Shown here: positions 7,983-16,712 of the stretch, in pieces
Layout: every line of letters begins with the position of its first letter
How positions within the stretch are numbered: position 1 is the first letter of the stretch
Origin: an uncultured Collinsella sp.
GTDB lineage: Bacteria; Actinomycetota; Coriobacteriia; Coriobacteriales; Coriobacteriaceae
DNA: 64,000 bases
Assembly: GCA_902489665.1 (NCBI GenBank)
Contig: CABUAT010000009.1
Coordinates: 1 to 64,000, forward strand
Reading direction: 5' to 3'
Program-made: the position numbers and the translations under genes
Notes under the pieces: model-generated
Databases searched by the model: none
What the model was told of the DNA's origin: nothing
The model's input: only the letters and a program-made list of their open reading frames with translations

Positions 7983-8168
7983 GTTGGCCGCCTTTCTGCG
8001 TATTGGCCTGCTTAGATAGCGGAATCATATCATAGAAACGAACAGCTGTTCGAATGATTTGGCTGACAGATTGAGATGCGTGCGTTGTGTTTGGCGGTCG
8101 GCCTGACCCCATCGATGATTTCTCTGCCTCCCCGGCGCCTCATCTATAGCTGCCGTTTCCCCATATAG

Positions 8169-8206
8169 AACCTGCCAAAATAAACCCGTCCCTTTTTAGT
8201 CGGTGC
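8169..8206. repeat. GGGAC-loop hairpin (copy R2), inverted orientation, decayed
   Basis: AACCTGCCAAAATAAAC followed by CCGTCCCTTTTTAG is the reverse complement of the copies at 16116 and 18149. The right arm (AGTCGG) no longer pairs well. The flank GGGGAAACGG on the minus strand also matches other copies. It lies upstream of the ABC transporter genes. Confidence 0.6.
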
Positions 8207-8253
8207 GAAATGGGTAATACTAAAGAGTTATCCGACCAGATGGGAACCGATCG

Positions 8254-8955
8254 ATGGCTTATATCGAATTCAAAGACGTCATCAAGGCATACGGCGAGGG
8301 CGACGCCCGCATCCATGCGCTCGACGGTGCGAGCTTTTCTGTTGAGCGTGGCGAGCTTGCCATTATCCTGGGCGCTTCGGGCGCCGGTAAAACCACGGCG
8401 CTCAACATTCTGGGTGGCATGGATACGGCGACTTCCGGCACCGTGACGGTGGACGGGCGCGATGTGAGCTCCGCTAACGAGGCGCAGCTCGTGGAATACC
8501 GCCGCGCCGACGTTGGCTTTGTCTTCCAGTTCTACAATCTGGTCCCCAACCTGACGGCGCTCGAAAATGTTGAGCTTGCGGCGCAAATCTGCCCCGATTC
8601 GCTCGATGCCGAGCAAACGCTTCGTCAGGTTGGCCTGGGCGAGCGCCTGGGCAACTTTCCGGCGCAGCTTTCGGGCGGCGAGCAGCAGCGTGTGTCCATC
8701 GCCCGCGCACTGGCCAAGAACCCCAAGCTGCTTCTGTGCGACGAGCCCACGGGTGCGCTCGACTATAAAACCGGCAAGCAGATCTTGCAGCTGCTGCAGG
8801 ATACCTGCCGCAAGCAGGGCATTACGGTCATCATCATCACGCACAACTCCGCGCTCGCGCCCATGGCCGATCGCCTGATTCGCTTTAAGAGCGGTCGCGT
8901 GGAGAGCGAGACGGTCCAGCAAAATCCCGTGCCTATCGAGACGATCGAGTGGTAG
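8254..8955 (+). CDS. ABC transporter ATP-binding protein (MacB/LolD type)
   Basis: A 233-residue ATPase with Walker [10 protein letters not shown] near residue 38, signature [15 protein letters not shown] near 145, Walker [13 protein letters not shown] and the switch histidine in [19 protein letters not shown] plus EPTGALD is typical of ATPases that drive FtsX-like permeases. It energises the permease encoded immediately downstream, with 5 bp between the stop and the ATG at 8961. GGGAAC precedes the ATG. Likely roles are extrusion of peptides or lipids or envelope remodelling; no two-component system lies nearby to suggest bacitracin-type sensing. Confidence 0.9.
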   Translation: MAYIEFKDVIKAYGEGDARIHALDGASFSVERGELAIILGASGAGKTTALNILGGMDTATSGTVTVDGRDVSSANEAQLVEYRRADVGFVFQFYNLVPNLTALENVELAAQICPDSLDAEQTLRQVGLGERLGNFPAQLSGGEQQRVSIARALAKNPKLLLCDEPTGALDYKTGKQILQLLQDTCRKQGITVIIITHNSALAPMADRLIRFKSGRVESETVQQNPVPIETIEW

Positions 8956-8960
8956 CGCCC

Positions 8961-11726
8961 ATGGATCAGGACCGCCAAAACAGCCTACGCCGCGACGCGC
9001 AGAACACGGAGTGCGAGCAGGATTTTACGACCTACCGCACTGCCCAAAGCTCAAACGATATGGTGCCGACGGTTTTTCGCCGTGGCATCTACCGCACAAT
9101 CCGAGGCAGTCTTAAGCGCTTCTTGTCAATCGTGGTCATCACCGCGCTTGGCGTGAGCGTGATGTGCGGCCTTAAGGCGGGTTGCGAGGACCTGTGCGAT
9201 TCGGTTGACGCCTACTTCGACCAGCAAAATGTCTATGACATTAACGTGCAGTCGACCTATGGCCTGACTGACGATGATCTCGACGCCATCCAAGAGGTCG
9301 ATGACGTCGAAACGGCCGAAGGCATCTACACCGAGACCGCCTACACCGCCGTGGGCACAACGCGCGAGCGCGTGGTCGTGCAAAGTCTCTCCAAGGAGAA
9401 CATCGATCAGCCGGTGCTCGTGAACGGCGATTTGCCCGAGAGCGCCGATGAGGTCGCGGTGACTTCGAAGTTCCTGAAGGCTTCGGGTAAAAAGCTCGGC
9501 GATACGGTGAGTTTTGCCGCCAATGACGCGAGCTCGTCGAACCAAAGCGCCAAGGATCAGTTTGCCGCGGGCGATTACACCATTACGGCCGAGGTCCTCG
9601 ATCCCACTGATGTGAGCTCCGACTCGACAGTCAACGCCTTTCGCGCTGCTTCGGCGGCGGACTATAAGTTCTATGTGAGCGAGGACGCCGCGACATCTTC
9701 TTTCTACTCCGCGGTCCACGTGATCGTCGAGGGAGCCAAGAGCCTCAACTCCTATTCGGATTCCTACGCGGCAAAGATCAATGAGGTCAAGAGCAATATC
9801 GAGAAGATCCGCGAGGAGCGTGAGAAAGCGCGCGCTCAGGAACTGACGGTCGACACGCCGGCAAGCTTGGATGCGGCCGAGCGCCAGGCGAATATGCTCT
9901 TTGGGATTGAGCAGGACAACATCAATCGCATGGCCGAGGGCAGCGACGAGCGTGCGCAGGCGCAAGCCGACCTGGACCAGCGCCGTGCCGCCGCCGACCA
10001 GCAGTTTGCCGATGCCCGCGCCGAGCTCTCTGACCTTGGTGAATGCACCTGGTACATCCAGGACCGCGGCAATATCGCAAGCTACTCGAGCGTGGAGAGC
10101 GATAGCTCGTCAATTGAGGCCATCGCCACGGTGTTCCCGTTCATCTTCTTTATCGTCGCCGTGCTCATCAGCCTTACCACCGCCACGCGTATGGTCGAGG
10201 AGGAGCGCACGCTCATCGGCCTGTATAAGGCACTCGGTTATTCGCGCGGACGCATCCTGTCCAAATACGTGGACTATGCGCTGTGGGCTTGTCTGATCGG
10301 CGGCGTGCTCGGCAACATCATCGGATTTGTGGGCCTGCCGCTGTTCCTGTTTACGGTGTTCGACGACATGTACTCGCTGCCCCAGATGCTACTTTCGTAC
10401 GACATCGTGTCCTCGATCGTTTCGGTGGCGCTGTTTGCCGTGGGCGTGGTGGGCGCCACGATTATCGCCTGCCGCCACGAGATGGCCGAGACCCCTGCCT
10501 CGCTCATGCGCCCCAAGGCGCCGCGTGCCGGCTCACGCATTCTGCTCGAGCGTATCGGATTTATCTGGCGCCGCATGGGCTTTTTGAACAAGGTGGCAGC
10601 GCGTAACCTGTTCCGCTACAAAAAGCGCGCCTTTATGACCATCTTCGGCATCGCCGGCTGCACGGCGCTCGTGATCTGCGGCATGGGCATTCGTGATACG
10701 TCGGTCGCGCTTTCGCCCAAGCAGTACGGCCACATCACACGCTACGACCTGCTGGCGGTTGCCAATCCCGACGATTTTTCGCAGACGTGCGCGGCGCTCG
10801 ACGAGCGAAGCGCGGTCAAGGATTCCGGTGTGACCGTAACTTCGACGCTGCCGATCATGACCGACAACGTCACCTTTACATTCGGCGGAAAGAGCGAGAC
10901 CGTGCAGCTGATCGTGGTGCCCGATGATCGCACGAACGATCTGGACGACTACGTTCGCCTTGAGGATGAGTCCAAAGAGCCGCTGTCTTTGCGTGACGGA
11001 GACGTGTATCTGAGCAAGAGTTCACAGCTGGTTCTTGGGATTCAGCCGGGCGACACGGCGCAGGTCCAGGATTCGTCGCTCAACGTCGCCAAGGTCAAAG
11101 TCAGCGACATCTCGCTCAACTATTTGGGCAACACGCTCTATATGACGCAGGGCACCTATGAGCGCGCGTTCGGCCGAAGCGCGCGTCTTAACGGCATCTT
11201 TGTGCTGCTTAAGGGTTCATCTTCTGACCAGATTGTGTTTAGCAAGAAGCTTAAAAGCGACGGTTGGCTCACCATCTCGAGCACGGCCGAACATTGGGAA
11301 AACTATGAGGCGAACTTTACTATCATCAATTCCGTCGTGGTGCTCGTGACCTTTATGGCGGCGTGCCTGTCGTTTGTGGTGGTGTTTACGCTGTCCAACA
11401 CGAATATCTCCGAGCGCGAGCGCGAGCTGGCGACCATCAAGGTGCTGGGCTTCCGCCGTGGCGAGGTGCACCACTACGTCAACAAGGAGACGTTGATCCT
11501 CACGGCGATTGGCACCGCACTGGGCGTGCCGCTGGGTGGCCTGCTTGCCGAGAGCTTTACGTACATCCTGCAGATGCCGTCGCTGTACTTTGACGTTGAG
11601 GTCGAGCCGCTAAGCTACGTGCTCGCCGTAGTGCTTTCCTTCGGCTTTACGTTTATCGTCAACCTCGCCACCAACCGAACGCTCAACAAGATCGACATGG
11701 TCGGCGCCCTCAAGAGCGCCGAGTAA
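8961..11726 (+). CDS. ABC transporter permease, FtsX-like, large
   Basis: A 921-residue permease with two FtsX-like cores. After a short cytoplasmic N-terminus there is one membrane segment (FLSIVVITALGVSVMCGL), then an extracytoplasmic region of about 320 residues containing a charged coiled coil (near residues 270-350). Three membrane segments follow (around residues 390-530), then another (AFMTIFGIAGCTALVICGMG), a second outside domain, and a C-terminal trio ending TNRTLNKIDMVGALKS. The start is uncertain: ATG 8961 is used here, GTG 8949 overlaps the ATPase stop, and ATG 9061 would still retain the first helix. A strong terminator follows. The substrate is unknown. Confidence 0.88.
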   Translation: MDQDRQNSLRRDAQNTECEQDFTTYRTAQSSNDMVPTVFRRGIYRTIRGSLKRFLSIVVITALGVSVMCGLKAGCEDLCDSVDAYFDQQNVYDINVQSTYGLTDDDLDAIQEVDDVETAEGIYTETAYTAVGTTRERVVVQSLSKENIDQPVLVNGDLPESADEVAVTSKFLKASGKKLGDTVSFAANDASSSNQSAKDQFAAGDYTITAEVLDPTDVSSDSTVNAFRAASAADYKFYVSEDAATSSFYSAVHVIVEGAKSLNSYSDSYAAKINEVKSNIEKIREEREKARAQELTVDTPASLDAAERQANMLFGIEQDNINRMAEGSDERAQAQADLDQRRAAADQQFADARAELSDLGECTWYIQDRGNIASYSSVESDSSSIEAIATVFPFIFFIVAVLISLTTATRMVEEERTLIGLYKALGYSRGRILSKYVDYALWACLIGGVLGNIIGFVGLPLFLFTVFDDMYSLPQMLLSYDIVSSIVSVALFAVGVVGATIIACRHEMAETPASLMRPKAPRAGSRILLERIGFIWRRMGFLNKVAARNLFRYKKRAFMTIFGIAGCTALVICGMGIRDTSVALSPKQYGHITRYDLLAVANPDDFSQTCAALDERSAVKDSGVTVTSTLPIMTDNVTFTFGGKSETVQLIVVPDDRTNDLDDYVRLEDESKEPLSLRDGDVYLSKSSQLVLGIQPGDTAQVQDSSLNVAKVKVSDISLNYLGNTLYMTQGTYERAFGRSARLNGIFVLLKGSSSDQIVFSKKLKSDGWLTISSTAEHWENYEANFTIINSVVVLVTFMAACLSFVVVFTLSNTNISERERELATIKVLGFRRGEVHHYVNKETLILTAIGTALGVPLGGLLAESFTYILQMPSLYFDVEVEPLSYVLAVVLSFGFTFIVNLATNRTLNKIDMVGALKSAE

Positions 11727-11784
11727 CCTGTCCTGGGATTCAAGCTGTAGCGAGCTGTAATGTACCACAACCGCATTTTTGCAT

Positions 11785-11827
11785 AAACCGCCCCGCCGAT
11801 TGCATATTTCGGCGGGGCGGTTGCTTT
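11785..11827 (+). terminator. Rho-independent terminator of the ABC exporter operon
   Basis: AACCGCCCCGCCG pairs with CGGCGGGGCGGTT across an AT-rich loop and is followed by GCTTTTTG. It lies 60 bp downstream of the permease stop codon. Confidence 0.85.
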
Positions 11828-11854
11828 TTGCCCGCGGGTACCCCAGGGGGCGAC

Positions 11855-12056
11855 GTGCAAATTCCGGAGTATTCAGCATCCCGGAGCCCGCGGGTGCGGG
11901 AGCGGGCGCACAAAACAGCGCTTAAAGTCCTGATTCTGAGCCCCCAACGCCTCAAGAGCCGCTCGTTTTTTACAGGATGCGGCCCATGGCGCCTGCCTTT
12001 CGCCCAAAATCCAGTATGCAGGTGCCCTCGGCTGCTGAATACTCCAAAAAATGCAC
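11855..12056. repeat. Widely spaced inverted repeat in a 400-bp gene-free stretch
   Basis: The 23-nt arm at 11855-11877 (contains GGAGTATTCAGC) and the arm at 12034-12056 (contains GCTGAATACTCC) pair at about 18 of 23 positions across roughly 155 nt. Inside, a GGATGCGGC segment near 11980 can also pair with GCCGCATCC just beyond the right arm. The region between the terminator and the family-B element holds no credible gene. Confidence 0.5.
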
Positions 12057-12126
12057 GCCGCATCCTACCCCAGGCACCCGCAGCAAGAAGACGAATAGTC
12101 TCGGCCTCCCCAGTCACCGCAGGAGG

Positions 12127-12237
12127 CCCTAGGGCTTACCTCCCAAATCTTTCCGCAGGACGGAAGGATCCCGCCGCGCGAAGCGCACGGCGGGATCCTG
12201 ACATGTCCGAGGACGATTTGGGAGGTAAGCCCTGGGG
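12127..12237. repeat. Intergenic palindromic element, family B, copy 2
   Basis: Outer 23-nt arms (12127-12149, 12215-12237) containing GGCTTACCTCCCAAATC pair at 22 of 23 positions. Inner stem GGATCCCGCCG (12166-12176) pairs perfectly with 12188-12198. TTTCCGCAGGACGG and ATGTCCGAGGACGATTTGGG are shared with copy 1 at 1-100. It lies between the ABC exporter and pfkA, just after the pfkA stop (minus strand). Confidence 0.8.
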
Positions 12238-12265
12238 TCTCCGATGAGAGCAGTTTCGGCCGAGG

Positions 12266-13345
12266 CTATTCGTCGCCGAAGCTGATGCCCAACGCCTTGG
12301 CCTCGCGCACCAGATCGCTCTGGGGATCGACATACTTGAGCTTGCCGGCGACATCCTCGAGCGGCATGTGACACATCTTGCCGTCACGCAGGGCGATCAT
12401 GTAGCCAAACTCGCCGCGTAGACAGCCCAGTGCCGCCTCGACGCCGCACTGGGTCGCAAAGATGCGGTCCTGGGCGTCGGGCTGGCCGCCGCGCTGCGTG
12501 TGGCCGGGGATGGCGACGCGGGTCTCGCGACCGGTCTTGGCCTCGATCTCCTTGGCGATGTCGTAGACGATCGACGGGCTCGTGCGCTCGGCAAGCTTCT
12601 TCTTGTACTCCTTCTTGGACAGCGCCGCGTCCTCCTTGGAGATGGCGCCCTCGGCGACGGCCACGATGGTAAAGCGGCTGCCGGTTTCCATGCGATGCTC
12701 GATGGTCTTGATGACGTTATCCATGTCGTAGGGGATCTCGGGAATCAGGATGACATCCGCGCCGCCCGCGACGCCGGCGTACAGTGGAATCCAGCCAACC
12801 TTGTGGCCCATGATCTCGATAACGAACACGCGCCCATGGCTCGAAGCGGTGGTGTGGATGTCGTCGATGCACTTGGTGGCGACGTCGATGGCGCTCGTAA
12901 AGCCAAACGTCAGCTCGGTGCCCCAGGTGTCGTTATCGATGGTCTTGGGCAGGGCGATAACGTTGAGGCCCTCTTCGCGCAGGCGGTTGGCGGTCTTGGT
13001 GGAGCCGTTGCCGCCCAGCATAAACAGGCAGTCGAGCTGCAGCTTATGATAGGTGTGGACCATTGCGGGTACCTTCTCGACGCCATCGGCCTCGGGAATA
13101 TCCAGACGCTTGAACGGCGTGCGGCTCGTGCCCAGGATGGTGCCGCCGCGGGTGAGGATGCCGCTAAAATCGGCGGGCGACATGACGCGGAACCTGCTGT
13201 AGATAAGGCCCTGGTAGCCGTCCTCAAAACCATAGATCTCGATAGGTTCTTCGCTATTGGTCATAAGCGTTTTGACGATGCCGCGCATGGTGGCGTTGAG
13301 CGCCTGGCAGTCGCCGCCACTGGTAAGAAGACCGATCCTGAGCAT
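12266..13345 (-). CDS. pfkA: 6-phosphofructokinase
   Basis: Phosphorylates fructose 6-phosphate in glycolysis. The 359-residue protein has the N-terminal nucleotide loop LTSGGDCQALNA, GGNGSTKTA (residues 111-119), the catalytic PKTIDND (133-139, base Asp137), MGHKVGW and PGHTQRGG. At the two positions that discriminate phosphoryl donor it is mixed: Gly114 is ATP-type, while Lys134 is the residue of PPi-type and of actinobacterial ATP-type enzymes. Asn113 replaces the usual acidic residue of GGDGS that helps bind magnesium. The donor is therefore uncertain, ATP being more likely. GGAAGGATTC precedes the ATG. It appears monocistronic. Confidence 0.92.
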   Translation of the reverse strand: MLRIGLLTSGGDCQALNATMRGIVKTLMTNSEEPIEIYGFEDGYQGLIYSRFRVMSPADFSGILTRGGTILGTSRTPFKRLDIPEADGVEKVPAMVHTYHKLQLDCLFMLGGNGSTKTANRLREEGLNVIALPKTIDNDTWGTELTFGFTSAIDVATKCIDDIHTTASSHGRVFVIEIMGHKVGWIPLYAGVAGGADVILIPEIPYDMDNVIKTIEHRMETGSRFTIVAVAEGAISKEDAALSKKEYKKKLAERTSPSIVYDIAKEIEAKTGRETRVAIPGHTQRGGQPDAQDRIFATQCGVEAALGCLRGEFGYMIALRDGKMCHMPLEDVAGKLKYVDPQSDLVREAKALGISFGDE

Positions 13346-13383
13346 GATGAATCCTTCCGGGCAAGTTATAACATGCGCATAAG

Positions 13384-13416
13384 TTTACCCCCGCACACTG
13401 TTGATACGGGGGTAAA
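13384..13416. other. Hairpin between pfkA and the Ntn hydrolase gene
   Basis: TTTACCCCCG (13384-13393) and CGGGGGTAAA (13407-13416) are perfect 10-bp arms with a 13-nt loop. On the minus strand it could end transcription from the upstream hydrolase gene, or lie in the pfkA leader, whose start is 38 bp away. The downstream T-run is weak. Confidence 0.55.
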
Positions 13417-13484
13417 ACGTGTTAGCTCAAGCGTATGGAAATGTAAGCAACGTCAGGGAACGTAAGGTCGACGGGCCTGGCTCC

Positions 13485-14570
13485 TTACAGTGCGAAGGCA
13501 TCGACGTTGCCCCAGTGGCGGCGCAGCGTGATGGCGGCAGCGGGCTCGGTATTGTCAAAGACGACCGACCACTGCGTGTTGCTGGTGATGTCTTCCGGAT
13601 TGGGCTTTTGCGCCGCAGCGCGTAGAGCCTTCCAAGCGACTGCCTCGTCTTGGGCGCCGACATGGGCGTCAAGGACATCGGCGATTGCGACGGCGCGCTC
13701 TTTACCATGGCCCAGCTCGCCATTCTTTTGGTTGGGCAGCACTTCGTCGCCATAGCAGGCGTAGAAGTTCGTGACCTGGCGAACAGGGGTCGCTTTGAAA
13801 GCACGGTCCGGATCGCGCGGATCCCACTCTACTACGCGCGCGTCACCGGCGGCGTCGTTGATAAAGAAGTGGTAATCGCGTCCTGCCATGGCGTGCATGT
13901 CGTAGGCGGAAAGCAGGTCGACAGCTTCTTGCGTGGTGGCGGCACGGTCGAGCACCAGACGGATGGCGAGTGAGGTATTGATGACGGGGCGTTGCGCGTC
14001 CTGGTCACAGGGCTTGGAATCCAGAGTGAGTACGGCAATGGACACGCCGCATTCGTTAACACCGTCGAGCTGGGCAAACGGGCCCATGAGTGCGGCGGCA
14101 CGTCCGGCGACGGAGTCAAGCGGAGTGTTATCGCCCAGGTTGTTAAGGGCGGCAAACCCGATGGAGGCATAGCCGTCGCGTGGGTGATTGCGCACCAGCA
14201 GTGCCGAGGTGTCGTCCTTAAAGTCGTAATTGCGACCGGTGCGCACGCGGCCTTCGGCATCTACGGCGACAAAAGCGCTGCAGGCAAACTGGGGCGCCTG
14301 GACATGTACCGGCACACCGGGCAGCACCTGCGCCACCACGGCATCGATGTAGGCCTGGTCGTCGCGCACGCCAGCGGCGATGATGCGATCAAGATCGTAG
14401 TCGTAGGCGATGTCGATTGCGTACAGGTCATAGCTATCCGCGTAGCCGGTCAAGCGTTTGAGCGACGCGGCGGACTTGATTTGCTTGCGGTAAACGATAC
14501 CGGTGGCAGCGGCAAGGCCGACGGCGACTCCCGCGACACCGCAGGCGATGGCAATGTTACGTGGCTTCAT
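13485..14570 (-). CDS. Membrane-anchored linear amide C-N (Ntn) hydrolase, bile-salt-hydrolase superfamily
   Basis: A 361-residue protein with an N-terminal membrane segment (NIAIACGVAGVAVGLAAATG, residues 5-24) and then a choloylglycine hydrolase/penicillin V acylase-type domain. The predicted nucleophile is Cys97 in QFACSAFV. Arg113 and Asp116 in TGRNYDF lie 16 and 19 residues after it, the same spacing as Cys2/Arg18/Asp21 of bile salt hydrolases. The first 96 residues would have to be removed to expose Cys97, so the protein is probably an exported or anchored proenzyme. GAGAGGAG precedes the ATG. The substrate is unknown; conjugated bile acids, N-acyl amino acids or beta-lactams are possible. 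Confidence 0.8.
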   Translation of the reverse strand: MKPRNIAIACGVAGVAVGLAAATGIVYRKQIKSAASLKRLTGYADSYDLYAIDIAYDYDLDRIIAAGVRDDQAYIDAVVAQVLPGVPVHVQAPQFACSAFVAVDAEGRVRTGRNYDFKDDTSALLVRNHPRDGYASIGFAALNNLGDNTPLDSVAGRAAALMGPFAQLDGVNECGVSIAVLTLDSKPCDQDAQRPVINTSLAIRLVLDRAATTQEAVDLLSAYDMHAMAGRDYHFFINDAAGDARVVEWDPRDPDRAFKATPVRQVTNFYACYGDEVLPNQKNGELGHGKERAVAIADVLDAHVGAQDEAVAWKALRAAAQKPNPEDITSNTQWSVVFDNTEPAAAITLRRHWGNVDAFAL

Positions 14571-14731
14571 GACGGCTCCTCTCGTCCTGTTAGCGTAATT
14601 GTCGCAAAAGGAGCGCGGGCATGATGGCTCAACTTGGTGAGCGGCGCGGGATTAAACATGGAATGAAGAGTGCGGCGCTGGCGTGGCGGGGTATGCTGGA
14701 GGGGACCATCAACCCAGCGAAAGGGGAGAGC

Positions 14732-16117
14732 ATGACGGATCAGGAAACGCCCGAGCGCGCGCACGTGACGGCCGACGATATCGAGGCCGCCAACGACCTT
14801 ATCGACTTTATCGAGGCGTGCCCCAGCATGTTCCATACGGCGGCGACCATTATGGCCGAGCTCGACGAGGCGGGCTTTACCTACCTGCCCGAGAATGCGG
14901 CGTGGGACATCGAGCCAGGCGGGCGTTATTACACGCAGCGCAACACCTCGAGCGTTGTTGCCTTTAAGGTGGGCGAGGACCTGGCTGCTACGTGGGGCGA
15001 GGACGGCGTTGCCGGCGACTATCATTTTCAGCTCACGGCGTCGCACAGCGATTCGCCGACGTTTAAGGTCAAGGCCGTGCCCGAGCTCGACGGCGCAGGC
15101 GAGACGCTGCGCCTGAACACCGAGGCCTACGGCGGCATGATCGACTACACCTGGTTCGACCGCCCGCTGGCGCTCGCGGGCCGCGTGTTGGTACGCGAAG
15201 GCGACCGTATTGAAAGCCGCCTGCTTGCCACCGAGCGCGAAGTCGCGATTATCCCGAGCCTTGCCATCCATATGAATCGTGGCGTTAACGAGGGCTTTGC
15301 GCCCAACCGCGCCGTCGACCTGTGCCCGCTCATCAGCGCCGGTGAGCTTAAGCAGGGCGATTTTGATGCCCTGGTTGCCGACGAACTGGACGTTGAGCCC
15401 GAGCAGATCCTGGGCCGCGATCTGTTCCTGGTCAATCGTCAGGATGCGCGCATTTGGGGCTGGGCCGACGAGTTTATCTCGACGCCCAAGCTTGACGACC
15501 TGGCCTGCGCCTACACCTCGCTGCAGGCATTTTTGGGTGCCGAGAACGCGCACGACGTTTCGGTCTTTTGCTGCTTTGATAATGAGGAGGTTGGCTCCGA
15601 GACCAAGCAGGGCGCCATGTCGACGTTCTTGGCCGACGCGCTGCGCCGCATTAACGGATCGCTGGGCTTTGACGACGAGTCGTATCATCGCGCCCTTGCC
15701 GCATCGATGCTCGTGAGCTGCGACAACGCGCATGCCGTGCACCCCAACCACGCCGAGAAGTGCGACGCCCGCAGCCAGGTGGTGCTCAACGGCGGTATCG
15801 TCATCAAGGAGGCAGCCAACCAGCACTATTGTACCGATGCCTTTAGCCGCGCGGTGTTCCAAGCTATTTGCGATGACGCCGACGTGCCCACGCAGGCCTT
15901 CGCCAACAAGAGCGATATGGCCGGCGGATCCACGCTCGGCAATCTGTCCAATATGCAGGCGAGCATGCATGCCGTGGACGTGGGCCTGCCGCAGCTGGCC
16001 ATGCACTCGAGCTACGAGACCGGCGGCGTGCGCGACGTGATGTACGCCATCCGCGCCCTCACGGCTTTCTACGAGCGAAACCTAACCATCAACGGCGCCG
16101 AAAGCGTGGAGCTCTAA
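14732..16117 (+). CDS. M18 family aminopeptidase
   Basis: A 461-residue metallo-aminopeptidase of the M18 family, which removes N-terminal (often acidic) residues from peptides in the cytoplasm. Zinc-ligand and catalytic motifs are visible: TASHSDSPTFKVK near residue 105, CFDNEEVGSETKQGA near 285, SCDNAHAVHPN near 330, and the C-terminal HSSYETGGVRDV. The length fits the family (about 430-470). The ATG at 14732 follows GGGGAG; an in-frame ATG at 14621 would add 37 residues unlike the family. It is divergent from the Ntn hydrolase gene and followed by a GGGAC-loop hairpin and a terminator. Confidence 0.92.
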   Translation: MTDQETPERAHVTADDIEAANDLIDFIEACPSMFHTAATIMAELDEAGFTYLPENAAWDIEPGGRYYTQRNTSSVVAFKVGEDLAATWGEDGVAGDYHFQLTASHSDSPTFKVKAVPELDGAGETLRLNTEAYGGMIDYTWFDRPLALAGRVLVREGDRIESRLLATEREVAIIPSLAIHMNRGVNEGFAPNRAVDLCPLISAGELKQGDFDALVADELDVEPEQILGRDLFLVNRQDARIWGWADEFISTPKLDDLACAYTSLQAFLGAENAHDVSVFCCFDNEEVGSETKQGAMSTFLADALRRINGSLGFDDESYHRALAASMLVSCDNAHAVHPNHAEKCDARSQVVLNGGIVIKEAANQHYCTDAFSRAVFQAICDDADVPTQAFANKSDMAGGSTLGNLSNMQASMHAVDVGLPQLAMHSSYETGGVRDVMYAIRALTAFYERNLTINGAESVEL

Positions 16118-16154
16118 AACCTGCTAAAAGGGACAGGTTTATTTTGCAGGTTTT
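16116..16154. repeat. GGGAC-loop hairpin (copy R3) overlapping the aminopeptidase stop
   Basis: AAAACCTGC and GCAGGTTTT flank AAAAGGGACAGGTTTATTTT. The copy starts at the stop codon of the aminopeptidase gene and is followed by ATCTGGGCAAA, a tail shared with the copies at 18149, 53642 and 58501. Confidence 0.75.
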
Positions 16155-16202
16155 ATCTGGGCAAATGCAAAGGGTGAAACCGAGCTAGATCGGTGGTACG
16201 TG

Positions 16203-16236
16203 GCCGCCGAGGTGCAGTGCACCTCGGCGGCTTTTT
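16203..16236 (+). terminator. Rho-independent terminator
   Basis: GCCGCCGAGGTGC and its perfect complement GCACCTCGGCGGC are followed by TTTTTG. It ends the aminopeptidase transcript and isolates the toxin-antitoxin operon. Confidence 0.85.
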
Positions 16237-16270
16237 GTGCACAGAGTGCGGCTAATGCTAATAAATGCTA

Positions 16271-16306
16271 TACGTGCTTTACGTATCTACCATAGAGTTT
16301 TATGAT
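16271..16306 (+). promoter_or_regulatory. Promoter and operator of the RelB/PIN operon
   Basis: TTTACG (16278-16283), 17 nt, and TATGAT (16301-16306) form a good -35/-10 pair. The perfect palindrome TACGT-GCTTT-ACGTA (16271-16285) covers the -35, as expected for autorepression by a ribbon-helix-helix antitoxin. Confidence 0.65.
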
Positions 16307-16331
16307 GATTTTAAAGTATTAAGGAGGGGTC

Positions 16332-16712
16332 ATGACCACAACAGCCGCTCAGATCAACGTACGTCTCGATGCCGATCTTAAAAGGAGCGGGGACGCCGCT
16401 CTCTCCAGGGCCGGTATGACGCCGAGCCAAGCGGTGCGAGCGCTCTGGCAGCTTGCAGCGTCGCTGGCCGATCGCCCCGGTGCGCTCGAGGATATCCTGC
16501 TGCCCAGTCGTGTCCGGGCGGAACAGCGCGAGCGCGAAAAGGCCGCTAAACGTAAGCTCGAGCTCATGGATCAGGGGTCGAAGCTGTTCGCTGCCGCTTG
16601 CCGTGAGTCGGGAATCGATATGGTCAAGGCTCAGCCCTCGGGCGATGAAGAACTCAAACGGAACGCCTACGCGGATCGCTACGGCGAGGAGATGAGCTGG
16701 CTCTATGAGTGA
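16332..16712 (+). CDS. RelB/DinJ-like antitoxin
   Basis: A 126-residue protein whose N-terminal 50 residues (QINVRLDADLKRSG, then LSRAGMTPSQAVRALWQLAA) match the ribbon-helix-helix DNA-binding part of RelB/DinJ antitoxins. The longer charged C-terminus (residues 55-126) would wrap the toxin. AAGGAGGGGTC places the ribosome right before ATG 16332. Its stop overlaps the start of the PIN toxin gene by 8 bp, implying translational coupling. It probably represses its own promoter through the palindrome at 16271-16285. Confidence 0.8.
   Translation: MTTTAAQINVRLDADLKRSGDAALSRAGMTPSQAVRALWQLAASLADRPGALEDILLPSRVRAEQREREKAAKRKLELMDQGSKLFAAACRESGIDMVKAQPSGDEELKRNAYADRYGEEMSWLYE

Noticed and set aside
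12016..12056. tRNA-like or small RNA gene
   Set aside because: The segment is GC-rich with stems, but no cloverleaf with a T-loop GTTCGA was found.
16203..16236. Another member of the GGGAC-loop hairpin family
   Set aside because: It is a GC-rich perfect palindrome followed by TTTTT and has no GGGAC core; it is an ordinary terminator.
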